A stretch of 22,316 nt of DNA from Bacteroidales bacterium UBA5235 (GTDB lineage: Bacteria; Bacteroidota; Bacteroidia; Bacteroidales; VadinHA17), in contig DHUL01000039.1 of the NCBI GenBank assembly GCA_002409145.1, positions 1 through 22,316 on the forward strand. The letters run 5' to 3'. The position numbers and the translations under genes were made by a program. Shown here one piece after another: positions 1-8,025 of the stretch. Position 1 is the first letter of the stretch. Every line of letters begins with the position of its first letter. The notes beneath the pieces were generated by a model. That model was not told the origin of the DNA. It worked only from the letters and a program-made list of their open reading frames with translations, and ran no database searches.

Positions 1-662
1 GACACGCCGTCAATCCACATCATCGTGGTGGTTGTGTCACCCACGACGCTTCCACTCCCGCCAGCATTGCTTGCTGCGACAAGGGCGGCAATATACCCGA
101 TGTGTACCTTTTTTTTGAATACAACCAGGGCTATTGTCCCTCCTATGAGAGCAGCCGCAATGTTATCAAGGAATGAGGAGAGAATAAAGACAAAGATTAA
201 CAGCAGGAAGGGACCCTTCCAGTCGTTTGGAAGGTACCTGGGGAGTATATCAGGCACCCTTGATTCTTCAAATATCTTTGACAGTACTGCAAAGCCAAGG
301 AGCAATCCCAGAAGATTCAGTATTATCCCCCACTCGCCCTGTCTCAGATCCTTATCCATGATCTGCTCCAGAAACGGGGTGGTGCCGAACATATGTTCTC
401 CCAGCTTAAAGGCCGGATCAAATGCAAATTTGAAGATCAGCAGAACGGTAAGACCTGTAACTGCAACCCAGAATGTCTGCTTGTGAAAGAGCGCCACACC
501 CAGGAGTATCAGGCCAAAAATGATAAATTCAACGCGCACCGGTCCGATTTTGGGTACTGAACCGTCTGACGCGAAAATGGATACCGGAAGTATCAGCATA
601 AGCAAAAAGAGGAACAACCTCTTACCGTTGCTTCCGGTCAGAGTCAGAATAAGGTTTTTCAT
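1..662 (-). CDS. NhaD/citrate-transporter-like ion transporter, 3' part cut by window edge
   Basis: The first 220 codons are visible and the gene runs off the left edge. The start ATG at 660-662 gives MKNLILTLTG, then a hydrophobic stretch ending in PVSIFAS that could be a signal or first membrane segment. Several membrane segments follow. Two motifs stand out: SSFLDNIAAALIGGTIAL at about residues 168-185, and SNAGGSGSVVGDTTTTMMWI near the truncated end. The paired 'DN' and 'NAGG...GD.TT.M.WI' motifs are typical of the NhaD-type Na+/H+ antiporter branch of the ion-transporter (ArsB/NhaD/citrate) superfamily. The substrate is not settled: Na+/H+ exchange and carboxylate transport are both possible, and the second half of the protein is missing. 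A candidate promoter lies just upstream. The family call is fairly safe, the substrate is inference. Confidence 0.75.
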   Translation of the reverse strand, partial: MKNLILTLTGSNGKRLFLFLLMLILPVSIFASDGSVPKIGPVRVEFIIFGLILLGVALFHKQTFWVAVTGLTVLLIFKFAFDPAFKLGEHMFGTTPFLEQIMDKDLRQGEWGIILNLLGLLLGFAVLSKIFEESRVPDILPRYLPNDWKGPFLLLIFVFILSSFLDNIAAALIGGTIALVVFKKKVHIGYIAALVAASNAGGSGSVVGDTTTTMMWIDGV

Positions 663-692
663 ATGAAAAAAGATAGTTTGATTTAGCAGATG

Positions 693-721
693 CAAAATTA
701 TAGATATTTTTCAGGATCAAA
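693..721 (-). promoter_or_regulatory. Candidate Bacteroidota-type promoter of the transporter gene
   Basis: Read on the minus strand, TTTG (718-721) and TAATTTTG (693-700) fit the -33/-7 pattern TTTG...TAnnTTTG, with a 17-base spacer that is slightly short. Transcription would start near 687, leaving a leader of about 25 bases. Prediction from pattern only. Confidence 0.4.
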
Positions 722-759
722 GAATTGCTTCTGCCTTTTTTTGGCTGCCGGTAAAGCAT

Positions 760-788
760 AAAAAAAAGGCTGCCTCCATGGACAGCCT
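760..788 (-). terminator. Rho-independent terminator of the RRM gene
   Basis: On the minus strand the RNA reads AGGCTG, a partly paired loop, CAGCCT, then a run of eight U. The six-pair stem (767-772 with 783-788) begins 16 bases after the RRM stop codon. It separates the RRM gene from the co-directional transporter gene. Confidence 0.8.
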
Positions 789-803
789 CTTCTGTTTTAA
801 TTC

Positions 804-1109
804 CTAGTATTTCGGTTCACGATCCCTGTCGCGGAAATCCCGACGGGGCCTGAAAGGCTTCTTCTCTGCCTTTGGTTCAGACCTCTTTACGATGATCTGA
901 CTGCCATCGAGCTCTGAGTTGTTAAGCTTCTCGATAGCCTCATAACCGGCCCGGTCATCAGCCATCTCAACGAAACCGTAACGCTTTGAAAAGCCGGTTT
1001 CACGGTCCATAATAACTTTGGCGGAGATTACTTCCCCAAATTTGCTGAAAAGTTCCTGAAGGTCTTCTGCTTTGGTTACAGAACTCAGCTTGGCTACAAA
1101 AATGTTCAT
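804..1109 (-). CDS. Small RNA-binding protein with one RRM domain
   Basis: This 101-residue protein is a single RNA recognition motif plus a basic tail. RNP2 is at the very N terminus (IFVAKL, residues 3-8) and RNP1 is KRYGFVEM (residues 43-50) with the expected aromatic positions. The C-terminal 25 residues are rich in Arg, Lys, Asp and Pro (PRRDFRDRDREPKY). Such stand-alone RRM proteins occur in cyanobacteria and Bacteroidota, where some are linked to cold response, and probably act on RNA in the cytoplasm. The start ATG puts the first beta strand in the normal place. The gene appears monocistronic, with a terminator directly after it and a promoter about 95 bases upstream. The family is clear; the RNA targets and physiological role are unknown. 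Confidence 0.93.
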   Translation of the reverse strand: MNIFVAKLSSVTKAEDLQELFSKFGEVISAKVIMDRETGFSKRYGFVEMADDRAGYEAIEKLNNSELDGSQIIVKRSEPKAEKKPFRPRRDFRDRDREPKY

Positions 1110-1205
1110 CTGAAATAAATTAAACTGTTAATTAAGATTTAAAATAACTGACTGAAAATGAGGGAAACACTAAACTATCTCCACACAATATAAAGTCGGC
1201 TGACA

Positions 1206-1238
1206 CAAAGGTATTTAAATAATTTTAACAATTCCAAA
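1206..1238 (-). promoter_or_regulatory. Promoter of the RRM gene (TTTG-N21-TACCTTTG)
   Basis: On the minus strand TTTG (1235-1238) is followed after 21 bases by TACCTTTG (1206-1213), a full match to the Bacteroidota -7 consensus TAnnTTTG. Transcription would start near 1199, leaving an AT-rich leader of about 90 bases. The -33 box lies inside an inverted repeat listed separately. Confidence 0.65.
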
Positions 1239-1255
1239 TTTATTTAAAAATTTGG
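1234..1255. repeat. Inverted repeat CCAAATTT-N6-AAATTTGG
   Basis: Two perfect 8-base arms (1234-1241 and 1248-1255) are separated by ATTTAA. The repeat lies between the end of the peptidase operon and the RRM gene and overlaps the proposed -33 box of the RRM promoter. It could be an operator, or a weak hairpin ending the peptidase transcript; no U-run follows it, which argues against a standard terminator. Confidence 0.5.
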
Positions 1256-1293
1256 AGTTAACAGGCTGTAGGAAAATCTGCTAAAACAATCGG

Positions 1294-2589
1294 TCACTGT
1301 TCTGCAGGAATGTCCATCCATGCCTGAAGTTTAGCCATGACCACTTCCCTTTGTTCTACCGGAAGGTTACCGATGCGGGTGCCGTGTGCACCTCCTTTAT
1401 TTATAATCTTCAGGCATTTTCTATTATTGCCCGGATCAGCAGCGGAGGCTGACCAGGGATCATATTCACCGTAAAGGAATATGAAGTTTTCTGCCTCATT
1501 TTTTATGAATTCACTGACTTTCTTGCCGAATTCATAATCATACACATAATCAGGCCCCAGGGGAGCGGAGAATAAAAACTCAGGCTTTTCACCATTGCGT
1601 GCATGCCTGATAAGATCACCAAACCTGTCAAAATCATAGCCGTAATACCCTATCTCAGTCATAGCCTGATAAAAGAAGGGTTCGAAATATGCCAGCCCCT
1701 GATCAGCAAAATACCGGGGATCACCCACTGCTGTCAGGTGTCTGAAAACTTGTTCATTAGTGCCTTCCAGCGGTATGGAGTCACACGGAATTTTTCCCCA
1801 TTGCCAGAATGCAAACTCATATTCAAGCACGGTCATCTCATATGCACTTTCAGGCCCTCCCACCCTCGTGAAAGTCCATCCGCGCCTGTCAGCCATATCG
1901 ATAAACATGGGAAAGAGGGTGTCATACTTTTCAAGCACCAGTTTCTGGAACCGGAAAATCCTGTCACGGCATTCAGCTGTCCCCACGTTCTCAAGGAAGG
2001 GCTCCATTCTGGGATCTTCGGGTCCTAAATTGAGCGGCGCCACATAGGGGACACTGACATCAACATCATCAGGGTAATAGTACCGGTGGAACATCACAGT
2101 CTGGCCTCCCTTGCTGATGCCGGTTGTAGCCCATTTGCCACTGAACACAGGTTTGAACAGCTCAATTATGCGGTGATGATCAGTGGCTGCCTGCCAGGTG
2201 GTCAGGTATTTCCAGTCGACGGAATCGGGAGTCGACTCCTCGAAATACCTGTGCTCAATCCTGAGAAGGTTGGCGCCCAGGATTGAAGAGAGTTCATTCC
2301 GGCCTCCCCTGGCTCCGTATCCTTCGGTCTCAACCACCACGGGCCTGTCAGCACCGGCATAATATAAAAATATCTGCTGGGTGAACTGAGGACCGTCAGG
2401 ATTACTGTGGTCAACCGGCTGCCTCAGGCGTATCTCCCAGGCCTCAATGAATGAAGTGTCGGCATCTATCCTGAAAAGAGTATCTGCAGGAAGGCTTGCC
2501 AGGCGCTCTTCCAGGGTCATTGTCCTGTCTGAGCATCCGGTAGCAAGGATGGCTGCACCCATTAATAAAAAAAGGGATGTTCTAAACAT
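1294..2589 (-). CDS. S37/S28-type serine peptidase, lipoprotein (proline-specific tripeptidyl aminopeptidase-like)
   Basis: The 431-residue protein has a lipoprotein signal, with lipobox ILATGC placing the lipidated cysteine at residue 19, so it probably acts at the cell envelope. The body is an alpha/beta-hydrolase peptidase. The nucleophile Ser159 lies in GISKGG, with candidate Asp377 in YGEYDPW and His402 in GGAHGT completing the triad in the expected order. The pattern resembles Streptomyces prolyl tri/tetrapeptidyl aminopeptidases (family S37); related Bacteroidota proteins are also labelled S28. It is the last gene of a three-gene set, starting 22 bases after the Xaa-Pro aminopeptidase gene. 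Together with that enzyme and DPP IV it could release X-Y-Pro tripeptides from peptides. The hydrolase fold and triad are clear; the exact cleavage specificity is inferred from context. Confidence 0.8.
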   Translation of the reverse strand: MFRTSLFLLMGAAILATGCSDRTMTLEERLASLPADTLFRIDADTSFIEAWEIRLRQPVDHSNPDGPQFTQQIFLYYAGADRPVVVETEGYGARGGRNELSSILGANLLRIEHRYFEESTPDSVDWKYLTTWQAATDHHRIIELFKPVFSGKWATTGISKGGQTVMFHRYYYPDDVDVSVPYVAPLNLGPEDPRMEPFLENVGTAECRDRIFRFQKLVLEKYDTLFPMFIDMADRRGWTFTRVGGPESAYEMTVLEYEFAFWQWGKIPCDSIPLEGTNEQVFRHLTAVGDPRYFADQGLAYFEPFFYQAMTEIGYYGYDFDRFGDLIRHARNGEKPEFLFSAPLGPDYVYDYEFGKKVSEFIKNEAENFIFLYGEYDPWSASAADPGNNRKCLKIINKGGAHGTRIGNLPVEQREVVMAKLQAWMDIPAEQ

Positions 2590-2611
2590 CTGGTTAATAA
2601 TTTTAGTTTTT

Positions 2612-4420
2612 CTAATACCCGCGACTCAGCGGCATTGTCTTGATTCTCAGCCAGCTCTGCATCTCCGGCTCAAGGTGCCTGTGAAGCAACTCGTATACCC
2701 TTTCATGATACCCGTTCAGCCACTTAAGCTCGCTGTCATCAAGGAGTGAAGTGTCAATAAGTTCATTGTCAATGTAACAAAGTGTCACTGTTTCAAACGA
2801 AAGGAAAATGCCAAACTCGCTTTCCTTTTCTGCCCGGCATACGAGAAGGTTCTCGGTCCGGAAACCATATTTCCCCGTACGGTAAAAAGCCGGCTCATCC
2901 GAAATCACGATGCCGGGTTCGATGCTGGTTTTCATATCGCCGGTGGCGCCGGACCCAATTGTCTGGGGTCCCTCATGAACGTTCAGGAAACTGCCGACAC
3001 CGTGACCGGTGCCATGCCCGTAGTTCATGTAATTATCCCATAAAGGCTTGCGGGCAAGAATATCAAGCTGGTATCCCTTTGTGCCTCGCGGGAACCGGGC
3101 CATGGCAAGGTCAATCGTCCCCTTCAGGGCAAGTGTGAATTCCCTCCTCATCTGCGTATCAGGCTTTCCTAGCGCCACCGTCCTTGTAATGTCAGTGGTT
3201 CCCCCGAAATACTGTCCGCCTGAGTCAAGGAGAAATATGCCCTTCTTCTGCAGCCTGGCGTCGGTTTTCCTGTCAGGTACATAGTGCGGAAGAGCGGCAT
3301 GTTCATTATATGCCGCAATTGTGCTGAATGACGGGCCGGTACAGCCGGCCTGGGCCGAACGCATCTCATCAATCTTAGCAGCAGCGCTAAGCTCTGTTAT
3401 CTCTTCTCTGCCAACTGCCTTTTCAAGCCAGTGGAAAAAGCGGGTCAGTACAACCCCGTCATCAACCATCACCTTCTCCAGGTTCTTCAGCTCCGTGTCG
3501 TTCTTAACCGCTTTCATCCTGGTGGGGATACTCAGATCCTCGATAATATTCACGCCGCGTGAAACCGATCTGAACAGTGCAGCCGGGGTTGCAGGAGGCG
3601 ATAGGAGAATAACGGATCCCTCTTCCAGATGTGAGAGGACTGAGCTCACTGCGTCATAGGGCAGTAAAACAACACCGTCTCTGTCAAGTGAGGCTTTCAC
3701 TGCATGGGGAATTTTCTCCTCATCAGCAAAGAAGATGACCTGGTTGTGACTAACCACTGCATACGAAAGCAGCAGCGGACAGTATTTTACATCGTTACCC
3801 CTCAGGTTCAACAGCCACATTATATCATCTGTCGATGCAAGCAATTGATAATCAACCTTCATCCCCCTCATCACCTCCCTGACCCTTTCCAGTTTCTCCA
3901 GCCTTGTCAAACCGGTAAAACTTTTATCAAGTTCAAAGGCATTATCAACGGGCAGTTCAGGGCGCTCTTTCCATAAAGGAGTGATCAGGTCGGCTCTCAG
4001 ATCGAGCCTGGCACCGGAAGCTTTCAGTGATGACACCAGAAGCTTCAGGATGACCACTGAGATCAGGCGACTGTCTACCCCCACCTTCCAACCCCTGCGG
4101 GCCCGCTCCTTCAGCCAGTCGATATGCTCCGGCGTATGCGGCACCTTCAGCCGTACAAGCTCAAACCCCGAACCGGCCAGTTGCTCTTCAGCCTGGATGA
4201 AGTACCGGCTGTCAGTCCATAGACCAGCAAAATTCCTGGTAATGACAACGTTCCCGGCGGAGCCGGTAAAACCGGTGAGCCACCTGATCACCCTCCAGTG
4301 ATCAGGAACATATTCTCCAAGGTGTGGATCGGAGGAAGGTATTATTAGAGCATCCAGTTTCTTTTTCCTCATCAGAGCCCGCACCGCGGCGAGCCTCTTT
4401 ACGTATGCATTGGCAGCCAT
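2612..4420 (-). CDS. Xaa-Pro aminopeptidase (M24B), long three-domain form
   Basis: This cytoplasmic metallopeptidase removes the N-terminal residue before proline. At 602 residues it is the long form similar to animal XPNPEP1 (about 620) rather than the roughly 440-residue E. coli PepP. Two creatinase-like N domains (about residues 1-300) precede the pita-bread catalytic domain. The five metal ligands are visible: Asp399 (LLDSGG), Asp410 (TTDITR), His473 (GHGTGHGVG), Glu509 (SDEPAFY) and Glu523 (RTENLL). The Asp-Asp-His spacing equals that of human XPNPEP1. No signal peptide is seen. The gene follows DPP IV by 20 bases and precedes the S37-type peptidase by 22 bases, so the three are probably cotranscribed. 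It would process the Pro-containing peptides left by the two envelope peptidases. Confidence 0.93.
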   Translation of the reverse strand: MAANAYVKRLAAVRALMRKKKLDALIIPSSDPHLGEYVPDHWRVIRWLTGFTGSAGNVVITRNFAGLWTDSRYFIQAEEQLAGSGFELVRLKVPHTPEHIDWLKERARRGWKVGVDSRLISVVILKLLVSSLKASGARLDLRADLITPLWKERPELPVDNAFELDKSFTGLTRLEKLERVREVMRGMKVDYQLLASTDDIMWLLNLRGNDVKYCPLLLSYAVVSHNQVIFFADEEKIPHAVKASLDRDGVVLLPYDAVSSVLSHLEEGSVILLSPPATPAALFRSVSRGVNIIEDLSIPTRMKAVKNDTELKNLEKVMVDDGVVLTRFFHWLEKAVGREEITELSAAAKIDEMRSAQAGCTGPSFSTIAAYNEHAALPHYVPDRKTDARLQKKGIFLLDSGGQYFGGTTDITRTVALGKPDTQMRREFTLALKGTIDLAMARFPRGTKGYQLDILARKPLWDNYMNYGHGTGHGVGSFLNVHEGPQTIGSGATGDMKTSIEPGIVISDEPAFYRTGKYGFRTENLLVCRAEKESEFGIFLSFETVTLCYIDNELIDTSLLDDSELKWLNGYHERVYELLHRHLEPEMQSWLRIKTMPLSRGY

Positions 4421-4440
4421 ATCCCTGATTGTCAGTGCTT

Positions 4441-6594
4441 TTATTCTTCAAAGAAGGATTTCATCCAGAAGCTGTTAGTTTCATTGGTCTGGAAGGTTCT
4501 CTTGGGGCCTCCCCAGCCGTGACGTTCACCAGGATAGATCATCATCTCAAAAGGCTTGTTGAGATCCTGAAGTGTGGTGATCAGCCAGATCGAGTTCTGC
4601 AGATGGACGTTATCATCCATATCGCCATGACGAATGAGAAGTTTTCCTTTCAGAGAATCCGCATGTGTAATTGCTGAGCCCTGCTTATACCCTTCCGGAT
4701 TATCCTCCGGCGTATCCATGAAACGCTCGGTATAGACATTGTCATAGAGGCGCCAGTCAGTTACCGAATAATCTGCAATGCCATGTGTCCAGTAGTCGGC
4801 GCCTGCAGTAAGGGCCATGCAAGTGACATACCCGCCGTATGATCCGCCGGTAATGCCCATCCTGGTGGCGTCAGCCCATGGTTGTTGCCTGAGCCATTTT
4901 ACTGCATCGGAGTAATCTGAAATCTCCCATTTGCCAAGTGAGCGATGCATGTAGTCGAGGCCTTTCTTGCCGAAAACTCCGGAGCCGCGGTGATCGACAT
5001 TGATGGTCACAATTCCGTTCTCGGCATACCAACGGGGCTGTACTCCCTGCCACCTGTTCCGGATGCTTCCGGCATCCGGTCCGCCGTATATGGTAAACAC
5101 AACCGGATATTTTTTTGCCGGATCAAAATTAAGCGGATAAGTGATCAGGGCCGGCATGTCAAACAGACCGTCAGATGTTTTTATCTTCACAAGCTCTACC
5201 TTATGTTGCTTCGACGAATCATAAACAGGTACCTTTTCACGATGGATGCTGCGAACCACCTTCCCCTTCCTGTCTGTTATGTTTACACCTCCCGGATCAC
5301 TGATGCTGCTCCAGGTTTCAAAGAAGTATGATCCGCCCGGCGAGACCGATGCGGTGTGATAACCTTCCCCGGAAGTGACCTGCAACAGCCGCGATCCGTC
5401 AAGCCTTGCACGGAACAGGTGACCGCCGAGCAGATCAGGACCGGTCCCGTTGAAGTAGATCTCCTTCCTGGCTTCATCAACCCTGACTATATCAGTCACC
5501 TTCCATTCAAAGTTTGTTATCTGCGATTTAAGCTTGCCGTCCCATCCGTAATAATACAAATTGTACCAGTCATTGCGGCAACTCCGTACAATGAAACCGC
5601 TTCCGTCCTTCATGACATAAATATCTTCAAAGAAATCAATCCAGGTAGGTCTGGTTTCATTGTATACCTCTGTGAAGTCCCCGCTGCTCACGTCGGCAAG
5701 GATGAACTTCATGTCGTTCTGATCGCGGTTGAGGACCTGGACCATAAGCTTTTTGCTGTCAGGGGTCCATGATGGCCATGCAATATACTGATCAATGGTC
5801 TCATCAGTCTTAATCCATGTCGTTATGCCGGTTGAGAGATCAGCAACGCCCATTTTGACCTTAGGATTAGGATCTCCTGGCTTGGGATAAGGAGTTATCT
5901 CGAGCCTGCCGTGATTGCCGTCAGTATTCTCAAGGGCATTCAGATAATAGAGAGGAACCGGATTATCGTCGGTATGGAGGTAAGCTATTTTTCCTGCATC
6001 AGGAGACCACCAGAATGCGGCATACCTCGTGCCCCTGCCGAGGATCTCCTCCATATAAACCCATGATGCCCATCCGTTGTAGATTTTGTCTGTTGCATCA
6101 AAGGTGAGTCTTGTCTCTTTTTCCAGATCAAGATCATATACATAAAGTTCCCTGTTCTTCGTGTAGGCCAGTTTTTTGTCACCGGGGGCAAACCTGGCGT
6201 TCATCTCCCTGTCAGGGTCAGATGTCAGCTTTTTTCCCTCACGTTTTTCGGAAGAATAGTACCACAGATCATTGTCGCGGACAATAACCACAGCCTGCAT
6301 ATCTGAGGAAGTGACCATGTCAGGTCCGGGCTGAATCCCTTCAGGAAGAAAGCCCCTGACCTTTTCCGTCTCGCTTGCGTAGTCAGTGACAGGAACTGAC
6401 TTCCCGGTCTTGCAGTCATACTGCGAAAAAACCGGTTTTCTGTCTTCACCCATAGTCCTTAGCAGGAAGTGGGTGTCATCAATCCACCTGACAAGCGCCG
6501 GCTGCGAATCACCTGTGCCTGGCCTCTGGCCGGTGGCTGTAACAGAAACAGCCAGAAACAATGTGATTTGTAAAATGACGCAAAATTGTTTCAT
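4441..6594 (-). CDS. Dipeptidyl peptidase IV (S9B), exported
   Basis: This enzyme cleaves X-Pro (and X-Ala) dipeptides from peptide N termini. The chosen start ATG at 6592-6594 gives MKQFCVILQI and a clear signal peptide ending near VTATGQ. The frame stays open another 36 codons upstream, but that extension has no export signal at its N terminus. The protein is 717 residues, normal for bacterial DPP IV. The N-terminal beta-propeller carries the substrate-binding double-Glu motif VYMEEILGR. The C-terminal hydrolase has Ser585 in GGSYGGY, Asp660 in HGDMDDNVH and His692 in ERHGWGG. It is the first gene of the putative proline-peptide operon and probably acts in the periplasm or at the surface. 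The call is firm. Confidence 0.95.
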   Translation of the reverse strand: MKQFCVILQITLFLAVSVTATGQRPGTGDSQPALVRWIDDTHFLLRTMGEDRKPVFSQYDCKTGKSVPVTDYASETEKVRGFLPEGIQPGPDMVTSSDMQAVVIVRDNDLWYYSSEKREGKKLTSDPDREMNARFAPGDKKLAYTKNRELYVYDLDLEKETRLTFDATDKIYNGWASWVYMEEILGRGTRYAAFWWSPDAGKIAYLHTDDNPVPLYYLNALENTDGNHGRLEITPYPKPGDPNPKVKMGVADLSTGITTWIKTDETIDQYIAWPSWTPDSKKLMVQVLNRDQNDMKFILADVSSGDFTEVYNETRPTWIDFFEDIYVMKDGSGFIVRSCRNDWYNLYYYGWDGKLKSQITNFEWKVTDIVRVDEARKEIYFNGTGPDLLGGHLFRARLDGSRLLQVTSGEGYHTASVSPGGSYFFETWSSISDPGGVNITDRKGKVVRSIHREKVPVYDSSKQHKVELVKIKTSDGLFDMPALITYPLNFDPAKKYPVVFTIYGGPDAGSIRNRWQGVQPRWYAENGIVTINVDHRGSGVFGKKGLDYMHRSLGKWEISDYSDAVKWLRQQPWADATRMGITGGSYGGYVTCMALTAGADYWTHGIADYSVTDWRLYDNVYTERFMDTPEDNPEGYKQGSAITHADSLKGKLLIRHGDMDDNVHLQNSIWLITTLQDLNKPFEMMIYPGERHGWGGPKRTFQTNETNSFWMKSFFEE

Positions 6595-6633
6595 GGTATC
6601 GGAATTTGTGTTTATGTCTATCACTTGAGTCAA

Positions 6634-6641
6634 CAAATATA
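6634..6641 (-). promoter_or_regulatory. Possible -7 box for the peptidase operon
   Basis: The minus-strand octamer TATATTTG fits TAnnTTTG and lies 40 bases upstream of the DPP IV start, in the 140-base divergent gap. No good -33 TTTG is seen at the usual distance, so this is a weak prediction. Confidence 0.28.
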
Positions 6642-6685
6642 ATAAACATAATACCCGCCGGGGTGCAAGATGCCGGAGAACACAA

Positions 6686-6717
6686 TTTACAAACCTTGGC
6701 ATATATGCTTATCTTTA
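6686..6717 (+). promoter_or_regulatory. Possible promoter of the acyltransferase/DUF6320 pair
   Basis: TTTA (6686-6689), a 20-base spacer and TATCTTTA (6710-6717) match the Bacteroidota promoter with one mismatch in each box. The start codon at 6735 would leave a leader of only about 12 bases, which is short. If the second ATG (6774) were the true start the leader would be about 50 bases. Confidence 0.3.
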
Positions 6718-6734
6718 CAGCGGAATAGAGGAAA

Positions 6735-8012
6735 ATGGGGCCAAAAGGAGAAATTTCCGGTCGGGTGGAGTGGATGAAGCTTGACAATGCAGCCAAGATA
6801 TATCCGGCCATCACGGGCTCGGAACTGACCGGTGTGTTCCGGATAAGCGTGCATCTGACGGCACCTGTTGTATTGCCTGCGCTTTTAAAGGCATCTGAAG
6901 AAGCTTCAAAGCTCTTTCCGCTGTACAGTGTTGAACTCTGCAGGGGGTTCTTCTGGTATTTCCTTGAGTACAACGGAAAAACACCGAGGGTGCTGTCTGA
7001 CAGCGGTCCGCGCTGTCAGCCTTTTCCACGAACTATGAACGGTGAGCTTCTCTATCGTGTCATTGTCCGGGGCAACACCATTTCTGTGGAGTTCTTTCAT
7101 ATCCTGACCGATGGTGGTGGCGCCATTTTCTTTCTCAAGACGCTCCTCAACAAATACTTCCTTCATACAGAATCCATTATGGAGGTACCTTTCCCTGAGG
7201 CGAAGGACGGTCCTCGCCCGGGATGCAGCGAGGACCTCTTCTCGAGGCACTATGGGAAAGGAATGCCACGGCCTGCCGTTCTTCCCCGCGCATGGCACCT
7301 GCCGTTCAGATTGCGGGAGGCTCCGAGGTTCAGAGTGACAGAATTAGGGGTGCCGGCCGAGAAACTGGCATTGCTGGCAAGAGAGTCAGGATGCACTGTA
7401 ACAGAGTACCTTGCTGCGACAATGCTCTTCATTCTTCAGGAAATCAGGATCAGCGAAGGGGGAGGTTCACCACATATCAGGGTGCAGATCCCCTTCGATC
7501 TGCGGAGAAGATACGAGGCAGAAACCCTTCGAAATTTCTCACTCTTTGCCATGCCGGCAATCGATGTCCGGATGGGGCTTTACTCATTCGACGAGATCCT
7601 GCGCGAAGTAAAAATCACCATGCAGATGATGACTGACGAAAAGAGAATCAAACAGGTCATCAGCAGAAACGTGTCTAAGGAAAAGAATCCTCTTATCCGC
7701 ATAATTCCCCTGTTCATCAAGAGCCCGGTGCTGCGGATTGCCTACAACCGGTTCGGACCAAGCCAGTTCACATCTATAGTCACAAACATGGGAAGGGTAA
7801 CCCCGAAAGGCCCTGCCGCGCAGTTGATGCAGGCCATGTCAGTCACCCCTCCTCCCCCTCATAAGGATATCAAGGTCACTGCCGGTCTTATCTCACTAGG
7901 CGCTGAGACAATTATTACATTCGGATCACTCACCGGCAACACTGACCTTGAAAAAGGCTTTGTGAAGCGACTCACCTCGGCGGGGCTGCCGGTAAGAATC
8001 CTGACCAAATAA
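6735..8012 (+). CDS. Alcohol acetyltransferase / condensation-domain-like protein
   Basis: This 425-residue protein resembles the chloramphenicol-acetyltransferase/condensation superfamily, in the branch annotated as alcohol acetyltransferase or PapA-like. The active-site signature HxxxDG appears as HILTDGG (His122, Asp126, Gly127). The residue before the catalytic His is Phe, not the second His of the classic HHxxxDG motif. The opening KLDNAAKIYP (residues 15-24) is characteristic of this branch. The start at 6735 is preceded by AGAGGAAA; a second ATG at 6774 would remove 13 residues. No signal peptide is seen. The next gene, a zinc-ribbon membrane protein, follows after 13 bases, and such pairs recur in bacteria. 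The likely reaction is transfer of an acyl group to a hydroxyl or amine acceptor; donor and acceptor are unknown. Confidence 0.75.
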   Translation: MGPKGEISGRVEWMKLDNAAKIYPAITGSELTGVFRISVHLTAPVVLPALLKASEEASKLFPLYSVELCRGFFWYFLEYNGKTPRVLSDSGPRCQPFPRTMNGELLYRVIVRGNTISVEFFHILTDGGGAIFFLKTLLNKYFLHTESIMEVPFPEAKDGPRPGCSEDLFSRHYGKGMPRPAVLPRAWHLPFRLREAPRFRVTELGVPAEKLALLARESGCTVTEYLAATMLFILQEIRISEGGGSPHIRVQIPFDLRRRYEAETLRNFSLFAMPAIDVRMGLYSFDEILREVKITMQMMTDEKRIKQVISRNVSKEKNPLIRIIPLFIKSPVLRIAYNRFGPSQFTSIVTNMGRVTPKGPAAQLMQAMSVTPPPPHKDIKVTAGLISLGAETIITFGSLTGNTDLEKGFVKRLTSAGLPVRILTK

Positions 8013-8025
8013 TAGCAATAAAACC

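Noticed and set aside
25..486. Open plus-strand frame of 153 codons at the left edge
   Set aside because: It is antisense to the transporter gene, whose minus-strand product has clear membrane segments and family motifs; the plus-strand product has no recognisable domain.
6595..6702. N-terminal extension of DPP IV by 36 codons
   Set aside because: The extension would bury the signal peptide and run through the proposed -7 box; the start at 6594 gives a normal exported protein.
6509..6973. Minus-strand frame spanning the divergent gap and both gene starts
   Set aside because: It overlaps the DPP IV signal peptide and the start of the acyltransferase, has no domain, and would block the promoter region.
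7223..7636. Plus-strand frame of 137 codons inside the acyltransferase gene
   Set aside because: Another frame of a gene with a clear active-site motif; the product is Arg-rich and has no recognisable features.
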